A stretch of DNA of 64,000 nucleotides, taken from assembly GCF_007679965.1 (NCBI RefSeq), contig NZ_VEHL01000003.1, positions 186,001 to 250,000 of the forward strand. The letters are read 5' to 3'. The notes beneath the pieces are model-generated. The model saw only the letters and a program-made list of their open reading frames with translations, had not been told where the DNA came from and did not search any database. Below, in pieces: positions 43,691 to 51,902 of this stretch. Positions within the stretch are counted from its first letter, which is position 1; the number at the start of each line of letters is the position of its first letter. This DNA is from Bordetella genomosp. 13 (GTDB lineage: Bacteria > Pseudomonadota > Gammaproteobacteria > Burkholderiales > Burkholderiaceae_B). Made by a program: the position numbers and the translations under genes.

Positions 43691-44593
43691 TCAGTAGCCC
43701 AGCGCCTTCAGGTCGGCCAGGGTCTGCTTGACGATGGCGATGGTGCGTTCGCGCTCGGCGCCTTCCAGGTTCAGGCGCGGCGGCTTCACGGTTTCGGCCG
43801 AGCCGCTGATCAGGTTCTCGGCCAGCTTGATGTGCTGGACCAGCTTGACCACGGTGTCCAGGTGGAACAGGGGCGTCAGCGCGCGGTACAGCGTGCGTGC
43901 CTTGGGCAGGTCGCCGGCCACGGCCAGGTCCAGCAGTTGCACCGACTCGCGAGGCAAGGCATTGGCCATGCCGGACACCCAGGCGGTCACGCCCAGCGCG
44001 GCGCTTTCCAGGATCAGGTCGTCCACGCCGCACACCACGTTCAGGCGGTCGCCGAAGCGGGCGATCAGGTCGGTGACGCGGGTGGTGTCGTACGACTCTT
44101 CCTTGATCGCCACGATGGTCGGCTCGGCCAGCAGCTGCTCGACGACGTCGGGCGTCAGGTCCACGCCATAGCCGCGCGGATTGTTGTACAGCAGGATCTC
44201 CAGCTTCGAGGCGCGCGCCACGGCCTGGTAGAACGCGATGGTCTCGCGCGTGTCCGACTTGTACGTCAGGCCCGGGAACACCATCAGGCCGTCTATGCCC
44301 AGCTTCTCGGCTTCCTTGGCGTAGGCCACGGCCTTCTCGGTGCTGGTCTCCCCCAGGCCGGAGATGATGGGCACGCGGCCCTTCACGGTCTCCTTGGCGG
44401 TGCGCAGCACCGTCAGCTTCTCCTCGGGCGACAGCTGGGCGTTCTCGCCGACCATACCCATCATCACGACGCCGGCGACGCCGCCTTCGATCAGGCGCTC
44501 CAGTCCCGCGCGGATAGCCTCCACGTCCAGGGTGAAGTCGGATTTGAGCTTGGTGGTGACGGCGGGAAACACGCCATTCCATTGAATCGTCAT
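43691..44593 (-). CDS. DapA-superfamily aldolase/deaminase, probable 1-pyrroline-4-hydroxy-2-carboxylate deaminase
   Basis: A 300-residue TIM-barrel class I aldolase-type enzyme. The Schiff-base lysine is Lys164 in IVAIKEES, and the conserved Tyr136 is in LLYNNPRGYGVDL. The pyruvate-binding loop reads GMVGENAQLS rather than the GTTGE of true dihydrodipicolinate synthase, so a different substrate is expected. In hydroxyproline catabolism this family supplies the deaminase that turns 1-pyrroline-4-hydroxy-2-carboxylate into 2-oxoglutarate semialdehyde. It is the first gene of the minus-strand operon, divergent from the GntR regulator; one twin operator lies 61 bases upstream of its ATG. The semialdehyde dehydrogenase that should follow in the pathway is not in the window. 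Confidence 0.82.
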   Translation of the reverse strand: MTIQWNGVFPAVTTKLKSDFTLDVEAIRAGLERLIEGGVAGVVMMGMVGENAQLSPEEKLTVLRTAKETVKGRVPIISGLGETSTEKAVAYAKEAEKLGIDGLMVFPGLTYKSDTRETIAFYQAVARASKLEILLYNNPRGYGVDLTPDVVEQLLAEPTIVAIKEESYDTTRVTDLIARFGDRLNVVCGVDDLILESAALGVTAWVSGMANALPRESVQLLDLAVAGDLPKARTLYRALTPLFHLDTVVKLVQHIKLAENLISGSAETVKPPRLNLEGAERERTIAIVKQTLADLKALGY

Positions 44594-44653
44594 GATTTTC
44601 CTGTGAAGACGGAGCGGCGACGGTGGGCGCCTCAGGTAAGGATAAAAAGTACT

Positions 44654-44668
44654 TTATATTGGATCCAA
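44654..44668. promoter_or_regulatory. Operator 1 of the hydroxyproline/GntR divergent promoter
   Basis: TTATATTGGATCCAA, part of the perfect palindrome ATTGGATCCAAT (44658-44669). It is repeated in inverted orientation at 44745-44759 and lies just upstream of the DapA-like gene. Such palindromes are typical sites for FCD-type GntR regulators, one of which is encoded next door. Confidence 0.7.
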
Positions 44669-44744
44669 TCGTATTCGGCGTAAAAAAACAGCGCTTTTCG
44701 CTGTAGGTCGCCGGCTAGGAAAACGGACTCCTGGCCGGAGGATT

Positions 44745-44759
44745 TTGGATCCAATATAA
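44745..44759. promoter_or_regulatory. Operator 2 of the hydroxyproline/GntR divergent promoter
   Basis: TTGGATCCAATATAA, the exact reverse complement of operator 1, 91 bases away and 71 bases upstream of the GntR gene start. One site near each promoter fits autoregulation plus control of the catabolic operon, perhaps by looping. Confidence 0.7.
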
Positions 44760-44829
44760 TCAAGGTAAACCAAGCAGACCTCGCGTGTCTTCTCGGGTTT
44801 TCCCTGAACTTCCCGGATCGTACCTATCC

Positions 44830-45513
44830 ATGCAGCCCGCCTCTCGAACGAAAATCGTCAGGAAGACCACGACCGAACTGGCGGCGGATGCGATGCGCGA
44901 CCGCATCCTGTCGGGCGAATTCCCGCCGGGCACGGCGCTGCGGCAGGAACTGCTGGCCGATGAACTCGGCGTCAGCCGCATCCCCATCCGCGAGGCCCTG
45001 CGCCTGCTCAGCGCCGAGGGCCTGGTGGACACGGTGCCGCACAAGGGTGCGTTCGTCACCATGCTGTCCAAGGCTGAGGTGCGCGAGTTCTTCGACATCC
45101 GCAAGCGCCTGGAACCCTGGATCTTCCGCGAGGCCATCCCCAATATCTCCGAAGCGGACCTGCAGCGCGCGGAAAAGCTGGTGCAGGAGATGGTTGCCAT
45201 CGAGCCCGGCCAGTGGGGTGCGATGAACTGGGCGCTGCACGAGAACCTGTACCGCGCGGCCGGGCGCCCCGCGGCGCTCGGCATGGTGAGGGCGCTGCAC
45301 GAGAAGTCGGAACGCTATTTCCGTTTCCAGGTGGTCAACGCGCCGATTCGGCAGCAGGCGCACCGCGAACACATGGAGATGATCGCGCTGTGCCGCACGG
45401 GACAGGTCGAGCGCGCGGAAGCCCTGCTGGAAAAGCACATCGACGATGCCGCCCAGCAGATCCTGGTGATCGTGGACCGGCTGCTGGACCACACGGCGGC
45501 GCAGGCGGGCTGA
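44830..45513 (+). CDS. GntR-family (FCD/FadR subfamily) transcriptional regulator
   Basis: A 227-residue regulator. The N-terminal winged helix includes ELAADAMRDRILSGEFPPGT, then LADELGVSRIPIREALRLLSAEGLV. The C-terminal all-helical FCD domain has metal/ligand residues in FDIRKRLEPW, WALHENLYRAAGRP, and HREHMEMIALCRTG. The ATG at 44830 fits the family start; an earlier one at 44785 would overlap the operator region more closely. The gene is divergent from the hydroxyproline operon and faces the twin palindromes, so it most likely represses that operon until a pathway compound binds the FCD domain. Confidence 0.9.
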   Translation: MQPASRTKIVRKTTTELAADAMRDRILSGEFPPGTALRQELLADELGVSRIPIREALRLLSAEGLVDTVPHKGAFVTMLSKAEVREFFDIRKRLEPWIFREAIPNISEADLQRAEKLVQEMVAIEPGQWGAMNWALHENLYRAAGRPAALGMVRALHEKSERYFRFQVVNAPIRQQAHREHMEMIALCRTGQVERAEALLEKHIDDAAQQILVIVDRLLDHTAAQAG

Positions 45514-45615
45514 TCCGGGGCGGTTGGCCGCCGCACGATTGCCGGCGGCAGGCGAAGGCGCCGGGCGAGGATGCCGCCGTGGCCGCCCGACCTGCGCCGT
45601 CGCGACCAGCCGGCG

Positions 45616-46815
45616 TCAGCGCGGCTTCAGGCGCCGGACCACTCCGATCGACAGAACGGCCGCCACCGCAATGGCCGCGGCCACATAACCCAGGTTCTGC
45701 TGGCCCAACGCCGCGATGCTCGCGCCGCCCGCCACCGCGCCCAGCGCGATGCCCGCGTTGGCGGCCGAGACGTTCAAGGTGCCGGCCAGCGCCTGGGCAC
45801 TCGGCGCGGCCTGCATGACGCGCACCTGGCAGATGGGATACAGCGCGGTGTTCGCGATGCCCCACAGCGCCAGCGCCGGGACCAGCGCGCTCCAGTGCGC
45901 GGCGAACAGCATGGTCGACGCCATGCCCACGGCTAGCAGCAGCGTGAACAGGCCGGTGGCCTTCAGCGCGGATCGTTCGAGCCCGCGCCCGCCCAGCCAG
46001 TTGCCCACCAGGCCGATGGCGCCGAATCCCATCAGCCACCATCCCACCTGCGCCGGCGGCACGTGCGCGACAGTTTCCAGGATATCGGCCAGATAGGTGT
46101 ACGCCGTGAAATTCGCTGTGAAGACCAGCGCCGACAGCGCGATGTTGCCGACGAAGAACGCATCCTTGAAGATCCGGGCCTGCTCTTTCAGGCTCACGCG
46201 CGCGGCGGCTGCCTGGCGCGGCATCTGCGTCCACAGCAGCAGCGCGCACAGCAGCGACAGCCCCGCCAGCAGCCAGAAGGCGCCGCGCCAGCCGATGCCA
46301 TCGGCGGCCAGCGTGCCGACCGGGATGCCGAACAGCATGGCCGCCGAGATGCCCGAATACACCGTCGACACCGCCCGGCCGGCGCGCGCCGGGCCCGCGA
46401 TCTGCGCCGCGGTGTCGCTGGCCGTGCCCCAGAAGACGGGCAGGGCCAGTGCGGGGATGATGCGCGCGACGGCCAGGATCCAGTAGTTGGCCGAAAGGGC
46501 GGCAAGCGCGTTGGAGCCCGCGAACAGCAGCAGGATCAGCACGAAAAGCTGTCTGCGTTCCCAATGCGACAGCCACGCCGTCAGGATCGGTCCGCACACC
46601 ATGACCACGAAGGCGAACAGCGTCACCAGCTGGCCCGCCGTGGAGATCGGGATCGACAGGTCGCGGGCGATCGGCGGCAGCAGGCCGATGATGAGGAACT
46701 CGGTGGTGACGATGACGAAGGCGGCCACCGCGAGCACCAGCGTGGTGGCGCTGCCTGTCTGGTCGGGCGCCGTCTCGGCGGTCGGCGGCAACTGCGCCGC
46801 GCGTGCGTGGGTCAA
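45616..46815 (-). CDS. MFS drug/arabinose-efflux-type transporter (DHA1)
   Basis: A 399-residue, 12-helix permease. The motif LTAWLSHWERRQLFVLIL marks loop 2-3 and FGIPVGTLAADGIGWRGAFW the antiporter motif C region typical of DHA1 exporters. The central cytoplasmic loop is short. The best start is TTG at 46815 (LTHARAAQL), preceded by GGAG at a seven-base spacing; an upstream ATG at 46896 would add 27 residues lacking family character and cover the palindromes. It follows a LysR gene on the same strand by 114 bases containing two palindromes, so it is probably controlled by that regulator. Substrate unknown. Confidence 0.85.
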   Translation of the reverse strand: MTHARAAQLPPTAETAPDQTGSATTLVLAVAAFVIVTTEFLIIGLLPPIARDLSIPISTAGQLVTLFAFVVMVCGPILTAWLSHWERRQLFVLILLLFAGSNALAALSANYWILAVARIIPALALPVFWGTASDTAAQIAGPARAGRAVSTVYSGISAAMLFGIPVGTLAADGIGWRGAFWLLAGLSLLCALLLWTQMPRQAAAARVSLKEQARIFKDAFFVGNIALSALVFTANFTAYTYLADILETVAHVPPAQVGWWLMGFGAIGLVGNWLGGRGLERSALKATGLFTLLLAVGMASTMLFAAHWSALVPALALWGIANTALYPICQVRVMQAAPSAQALAGTLNVSAANAGIALGAVAGGASIAALGQQNLGYVAAAIAVAAVLSIGVVRRLKPR

Positions 46816-46867
46816 GATGAGGCTCCAGCTGCTTGAACGAAGCCACGGAGCATATTCGGGAACCGGG

Positions 46868-46886
46868 TTTCCATCGCCGATGGAAA
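46868..46886. promoter_or_regulatory. Palindrome upstream of the MFS exporter gene
   Basis: TTTCCATCG-C-CGATGGAAA is a perfect inverted repeat with nine-base arms, 53 bases before the exporter start. Candidate operator, possibly for the LysR protein encoded upstream. Confidence 0.5.
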
Positions 46887-46898
46887 TTCCAGGCATTC

Positions 46899-46913
46899 AG
46901 GAACTTGGTTCCT
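46899..46913. promoter_or_regulatory. Second palindrome in the LysR-MFS gap
   Basis: AGGAAC-TTG-GTTCCT, six-base arms, 13 bases from the first palindrome and 16 bases after the LysR stop codon. It may be a second operator half or a weak terminator stem; no T-run follows on the minus strand. Confidence 0.4.
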
Positions 46914-46929
46914 CTATTGTTTGACCGGC

Positions 46930-47838
46930 CTATATGCGCAAGGTCCTGGCCAGGTGCTCGATCAATAGATCCACCCTGGGCAACACCTGCCGGCTGCGCA
47001 GCCACAGCACGTAAAGCGGCAAGCCCTGCACGCGCAGGGACGGCGCCAGCTCGACCAGCTCCCCGCTTTCGAGATGCGTGTCGATCAGCCACGTCGGCAA
47101 TTGCGCCACGCCGAAGCCTCGCAGCACGGCCTCGACGTGCGCCTCGGCGCTGCCGACTTCCAGCCGCGCCACGGGAAGATGGTGTTCGACCGGCCCCTGG
47201 TCGCGCTGGATGAACCACGGGCTGGGCGTGCCGTCCGCGCGGCTGTACAGCACGGCGTCGCACTGTTGAAGCGCCCGCAGGGAACCGACCTCGCCGTCCC
47301 GCCTGGTCAGATAGGCGGGGGCGCAGCAGAACACGCGCCGCTCATGGCCCAGGTAGCGATGCCCGATCTGCGCGGGCCAGGTGTCGCTGCCGCCGATGCG
47401 GACCGCCACGTCCACGCCGTCCTCGTGCAGGTCGACGAAGCGGTCGGTGAAGGAGATCTGCGGCACCACGGCGGGATGCTGTTCCAGGAAATCCAGTATC
47501 CGCGGCATGGCCCGCAGCTTGCCGTAGGTGGCCGGCAGATCCAGCCGCAGGCGGCCCGCGACGCTGGTGTTCTCCGCCTTCAGGATTTCCTCGGTGTCTT
47601 CCAGTTCGCCCAATACGCGCAGGCACGTGCGATGGAAGGCCAGGCCGGCGTCGGTCAGGGCGAGCCTGCGCGTGGTGCGCGCAAGCAGCTTGACGCCCAG
47701 CCGCGCTTCCAGCCGCGCCACGGCCTTGCCCACGGCGGAGTTGGTCAGGTTCAGGCGCTCGGCGGCGGCGGTGAAACTGCCCGCCTCGACCACGGCGACG
47801 AAGACGTCGATGCCCTTGAGGCGTTCGGAGGAGTACAT
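46930..47838 (-). CDS. LysR-family transcriptional regulator
   Basis: A 302-residue LTTR. The N-terminal HTH is in FVAVVEAGSFTAAAERLNLT, then SAVGKAVARLEARLGVKLLARTTRRLALTDAG. The C-terminal PBP2-like effector domain (about 90-300) has DGVDVAVRIGG and GFGVAQLPTWLI. It belongs to the AaeR/DmlR-like (CrgA) branch by its RTTRR and FVDLHEDGVDVAVR motifs. A perfect inverted repeat TGGATT-TTAG-AATCCA lies upstream at 47876-47891, a candidate autoregulatory site. The gene precedes an MFS exporter on the same strand, which it probably regulates. Confidence 0.9.
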   Translation of the reverse strand: MYSSERLKGIDVFVAVVEAGSFTAAAERLNLTNSAVGKAVARLEARLGVKLLARTTRRLALTDAGLAFHRTCLRVLGELEDTEEILKAENTSVAGRLRLDLPATYGKLRAMPRILDFLEQHPAVVPQISFTDRFVDLHEDGVDVAVRIGGSDTWPAQIGHRYLGHERRVFCCAPAYLTRRDGEVGSLRALQQCDAVLYSRADGTPSPWFIQRDQGPVEHHLPVARLEVGSAEAHVEAVLRGFGVAQLPTWLIDTHLESGELVELAPSLRVQGLPLYVLWLRSRQVLPRVDLLIEHLARTLRI

Positions 47839-48176
47839 GGTGGGAAATGAATTCCGTGGATTCCGATTGAACGCCTGGATTTTAGAATCCATTTCACAGG
47901 CCGACGGGCGGCTTGGGGTGATGGCCTGCGGGCGGACTCGGCAGGGATGCCATGAACGGTCCGGGCCGTGCGAGCCTGAGCGGTCTGCCTCGCGGCACAG
48001 GCACGTCCGGCCACGTCGGCGCGACAGGCTGCCCTGGGGCGAAGTCACGCCCACCGGCGCCGGCACGACGTGCGGTGATCGAATGATCTCCCTGTGTCCC
48101 GATGCCCATCGCGCTTCGATAAGCTGCCGGCTTTCGGAGCCTTGCCATCGCCGGCCGTTTCTTCCTGATTGCATTC
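47839..48176. other. Intergenic region between LysR gene and comEC
   Basis: A 338-base gap between divergent genes. The LysR-proximal end is AT-richer and holds TGGATT-TTAG-AATCCA (47876-47891) plus ATTCCGTGGATTCCGATT. The rest is GC-rich with no coding region I can support, and no clear comEC promoter was recognised. Confidence 0.6.
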
Positions 48177-50603
48177 ATGCTGGGCAATGGGTCCATCCAC
48201 ACCATGGCCCGTCTGCCCGCCATGGGGTGGCTGTGGTTCGCCGCGGGCGCCGCGTCGCTGGCGGGCATCGCCGCGGTCCGCGTGGCCTGGCGCCGGCGCT
48301 TGCCGCGCCATGCCTGCATCCTCGCCGCGGGCCTGCTCGCAGGCATCGCCAACGCCGGCCTGCAGGCCCAGGCGCGCCTGTCGGACGAACTGGCCGACCG
48401 CCACCACGACCACGTCACGCGCCTGACCGTGCAGGTCACCAGCCTGCCGCAGGACGACGAAGGCCAGCGCCGCTTCATGGCCCAGGTGGACGACGGCCGC
48501 CCGGACGGCATCCCCGCCCGCATCCGCATCGCGTGGCGCGCCCGGCCCGGCGAGGTCGACCGGTTGCCCGACGTGCTGCCCGGCCAGCGCTGGCGCATGG
48601 CGCTGGTGCTGCGCCGGCCGTACGGCGCGGCCAATCCGTATGCCTGGGATGCCGAACTGCGCGACTTCGCCGACGGCGTGCGCGCCGTGGGCACCGTGCG
48701 TGGCAGGCCGGTGTTGATCGAAGACCAGCCCTGGGCATCCGTCGGCATCGCCATCGAACGGCTGCGCTACCGCATCCGCGCGGGCATGCGCCAGGCGCTG
48801 GAAGGCGACCGCTACGGTCCCGTGCTGGTCGCGCTGGCCATCGGCGACCAGGCCGGGGTGGCGCGCGCCGACTGGGACGTGTTCAACCGCACCGGCATCA
48901 CGCACCTGATCGGCATCAGCGGCATGCACATCACCCTGCTGGCGGCCTGCAGCAGCCTCCTGGGCGCATGGCTGTGGCGCCGCGCGCGCTGGCGCGGCAC
49001 CGGCCTGGCCGAATACCTGCCCGCGCAACTGGCGGGCAGCATCGTGGCGCTATGGGTGGCGCTGGGCTATTGCCTGCTGGCCGGCTGGGGCGTGCCCGCG
49101 CGCCGCACCTTCTTCATGCTGGCCGTGGTGGCCGCGGCGGGCTGGTCGCGCCTGCCGCTGGGGGCGTCGCGCATTCTGATACTGGCAGGCGGTTGCGTGG
49201 TCGCGATGGACCCATGGGCCTTGCTGTCGCCGGGCTTCTGGCTGTCCTACGGCGCGGTGGCCGTCCTGATGCGCGTGGCCGAGCGGCAGACGAAAAAGCC
49301 GGATGGACTGCGCGAACGCCTGCGCGGCCTGGTACGGGAGTTCGTGCGCGTGCAAGGCGCCATCACGCTGGCGCTGACGCCGCTGCTGGCGTTCCTGGTC
49401 CATCAGGTGTCCTTGTCGTCGCCGCTGGCCAATGCCATCGCCGTGCCGCTGATCGGTTCGGTGGTGACGCCGCTGGCGATGTTGTGCGCGGTGCTGGCCG
49501 TGGTGCCGGGCGCGCAGCCGGCGGCGTGGCTGGCCGGCTGGGCGGGGCACGCGGTGTTCGAGGCAGCGATGGTGACCGTGACGGGGATCGCGCAGTTGTC
49601 GTGGGCCAGCGTCGACGTGGCGGCCGCGCCCTGGCCGCTGATGGGGCTGGCGCTGTTCGGCTGCGTGTGGGCGATGCAGGTACGTGGCTGGCCTCTGCGG
49701 CATCTGGGATGGGTGTTCGCGCTGCCGCTGCTGTGCTGGCGGCCCGACCGCCCGTTGCCCGGCGAATGGCGCATGGCCGCGCTGGACGTGGGGCAGGGCA
49801 TGGCCATCGTCATCGAGACGGCCACGCGGACGCTGGTCTACGACACGGGTCCGCGCCGCTACGACGGCACCGACGCGGGCGAGCGCGTGGTGGTGCCGTA
49901 CCTGCACGCACGTGGCATCCGGTCGCTGGACACGCTGGTGGTGTCGCACGCGGACGTGGACCACGCGGGCGGCCTGCGCAGCATCCTGCAGGCCATGCCG
50001 GTGCGGACGTCATATGCCTCGTTCGACATCGCTGCGCATCTGCGCCGCGAGGGAGCGCTGCAACGGGACCCGGCCGCGAAGCCGCCCGCCATGCCCGCTG
50101 ACGCGCAGGCTTGCGAGACCGGCGTGCAATGGCAGGCCGACGGCGTCGCCTTCCGCTTCCTGCATCCGCCGCCGGGCCGCGTGCGCAAGGGCGCGCGCGA
50201 CGGCGACGACAACGCACGCAGCTGCGTGCTGCTGGTGCAGGGCGCCACGCACGCCGCCCTGTTGCCCGGGGACGCGGGCACCGCGCAGGAAGCGATCTAT
50301 GCACAGGAGATGCCGCACGTGGACGTGGTGGCCGCGCCGCATCATGGCTCGTCCACGTCGTCCGGGGCAGCGCTGGTGAGGGCCGCGGGCGGGGCGCACG
50401 TCATCGTGCAGGCGGGCTACCTGAACCGCTTCCACCATCCGTCCGGGCCCGTGATGGCGCGCTGGCGCGCGGCGGGGTCGCCGTTGTGGCGCACGGACCT
50501 GCAAGGGGCCGTCGTCGTGGCATCGACGGAAGCGGGGCTGTCGGTAGTGGCGCATCGAGACGTGGCGCGGCGGTATTGGCATGCGCCGTTGCCGGCGCCC
50601 TAG
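48177..50603 (+). CDS. comEC: ComEC/Rec2-type DNA-uptake channel protein
   Basis: An 808-residue inner-membrane protein with the full ComEC architecture. The N-terminal hydrophobic/DUF4131 part runs to about 180. The Competence domain with multiple helices contains GITHLIGISGMHITLLAA and LLAGWGVPARRTFFML. The C-terminal metallo-beta-lactamase domain (about 525-760) starts at LDVGQGMAIVI and has the metal motif SHADVDHAGG plus VVAAPHHGSS. It would carry transforming single-stranded DNA across the inner membrane, with the lactamase-like domain as possible nuclease. The start is either ATG 48177 or ATG 48204; neither has a strong ribosome binding site. It stands alone, without other competence genes. 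Confidence 0.9.
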   Translation: MLGNGSIHTMARLPAMGWLWFAAGAASLAGIAAVRVAWRRRLPRHACILAAGLLAGIANAGLQAQARLSDELADRHHDHVTRLTVQVTSLPQDDEGQRRFMAQVDDGRPDGIPARIRIAWRARPGEVDRLPDVLPGQRWRMALVLRRPYGAANPYAWDAELRDFADGVRAVGTVRGRPVLIEDQPWASVGIAIERLRYRIRAGMRQALEGDRYGPVLVALAIGDQAGVARADWDVFNRTGITHLIGISGMHITLLAACSSLLGAWLWRRARWRGTGLAEYLPAQLAGSIVALWVALGYCLLAGWGVPARRTFFMLAVVAAAGWSRLPLGASRILILAGGCVVAMDPWALLSPGFWLSYGAVAVLMRVAERQTKKPDGLRERLRGLVREFVRVQGAITLALTPLLAFLVHQVSLSSPLANAIAVPLIGSVVTPLAMLCAVLAVVPGAQPAAWLAGWAGHAVFEAAMVTVTGIAQLSWASVDVAAAPWPLMGLALFGCVWAMQVRGWPLRHLGWVFALPLLCWRPDRPLPGEWRMAALDVGQGMAIVIETATRTLVYDTGPRRYDGTDAGERVVVPYLHARGIRSLDTLVVSHADVDHAGGLRSILQAMPVRTSYASFDIAAHLRREGALQRDPAAKPPAMPADAQACETGVQWQADGVAFRFLHPPPGRVRKGARDGDDNARSCVLLVQGATHAALLPGDAGTAQEAIYAQEMPHVDVVAAPHHGSSTSSGAALVRAAGGAHVIVQAGYLNRFHHPSGPVMARWRAAGSPLWRTDLQGAVVVASTEAGLSVVAHRDVARRYWHAPLPAP

Positions 50604-50771
50604 CGGTCGTCCGCGCATCCGTTCATCCCTGCATGGCGGCGTGGCCGGACGCCGGACGCCAGGCACCACGCGCGCACCGTGGCCGCCTTTGACTCCGCCC
50701 AAGCCGCGCCCCATCGCATGGCGATAAGATGACCCCTCGCAGATCCATCACCCCGCCTCGGAGCCCTCAGC

Positions 50772-51710
50772 ATGCTGGAACCCCGTCTCGACTACGTCAC
50801 CTGCGCCAGCCCGGCCGGCCTGCACCGCATGGCCTACTGGGAGTGGGGCGATCCGGCCAACGACCAGGTCGTGGTCTGCGTGCATGGCCTGACCCGCACG
50901 GGCCGCGACTTCGACGAACTGGCGCGACAGCTGGCCGGCCGCTACCGCGTCGTCTGCCCCGACGTGGTGGGCCGCGGCGCATCCGACTGGCTGGCCAATC
51001 CGGCGTTCTACACCATCCCGCAGTACGCGGCCGACATGGTCACGCTGCTGGCGCGCCTGCGGCCCGCGCGGCTGTACTGGGTGGGCACCTCGATGGGCGG
51101 CCTGATCGGCATGGCGCTGTCGGGCTCGGCCACGATGGCGCGCGCCATCCGGGCCGGCGGCGCCTATACGGGCGGCCACCCGCAGGCCTTGCCGTCCACG
51201 GGCGGCATCCGTTTCGACAAGCTGGTGCTGAACGACGTCGGCCCGCGCCTGGACGCGCAGGCCTTGCAGCGCATCGGCGAATACGTGGGCGCCAAGGGCG
51301 AATACGCCACCCTCGCGCAGGCCGTGCAGGCCGTGCGCGAGAGCTCGGCCACCTTCGGCCCGCATACCGACGCGCAATGGGAAACCTTCACGCGCCGCGT
51401 CTATAGCGAGCGCGACGGGCAGTGGGTCAAGCACTACGACCTGGGCGTGGCCGTGCCGATGGCGGCGCAGGGCCCCGAGGTGCTGTCGGCCGGCGAACAG
51501 CTGCTGTGGCAGGCCTACGATGCCGTCGACTGCCCCATCTTCATCCTGCGCGGTGCGCAATCCGACCTGCTGTCGGAGGCGACGCTGGCCGAGATGCAGA
51601 AGCGCAATCCGCGCGCGCGCGCCGTGTCGTTCGACGGCGTGGGGCATGCGCCGACCCTGATGGCGGCGGACCAGATCGAGCCCGTGACGCGGTTCCTGGA
51701 CGAGGCCTGA
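50772..51710 (+). CDS. Alpha/beta-hydrolase
   Basis: A 312-residue serine hydrolase of the alpha/beta fold. The oxyanion region is VVCVHGLTRTGRDF; the nucleophile Ser is in VGTSMGGLIG; the acid is in FILRGAQSDLLSEA; and the catalytic His is in FDGVGHAPTL. There is no signal peptide. Substrate unknown; family members include esterases, haloperoxidase-like proteins and C-C hydrolases. It lies 168 bases after comEC and 192 bases before the PHP gene on the same strand. Confidence 0.85.
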   Translation: MLEPRLDYVTCASPAGLHRMAYWEWGDPANDQVVVCVHGLTRTGRDFDELARQLAGRYRVVCPDVVGRGASDWLANPAFYTIPQYAADMVTLLARLRPARLYWVGTSMGGLIGMALSGSATMARAIRAGGAYTGGHPQALPSTGGIRFDKLVLNDVGPRLDAQALQRIGEYVGAKGEYATLAQAVQAVRESSATFGPHTDAQWETFTRRVYSERDGQWVKHYDLGVAVPMAAQGPEVLSAGEQLLWQAYDAVDCPIFILRGAQSDLLSEATLAEMQKRNPRARAVSFDGVGHAPTLMAADQIEPVTRFLDEA

Positions 51711-51902
51711 ACCTTGCCGGGGCGCGGCGGGCGAGCCCGGCGCCCACGTCGCGCGCGGCCGGATGCGGCGACGCTGCGCGGGCCGTCCGCCGATGCCGCA
51801 GGCCACATCGCAGCGCGGCCGCTCACATCGCCGCGCCGCCGCTCCGTCCCCGTTCGCGATGTCATGGTGGCTCGCCCGCCCACCCGCCTCTACAATACGG
51901 CC

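Noticed and set aside
44654..44759. Inverted 15-bp repeats as ends of an insertion element
   Set aside because: Only 76 bases separate them, no transposase or target duplication is present, and they lie in a divergent promoter region next to a GntR gene.
48177..50603. Evidence for a natural competence locus
   Set aside because: Only comEC is present; no comEA, dprA, pilus or regulator genes lie in the window, so competence cannot be claimed.
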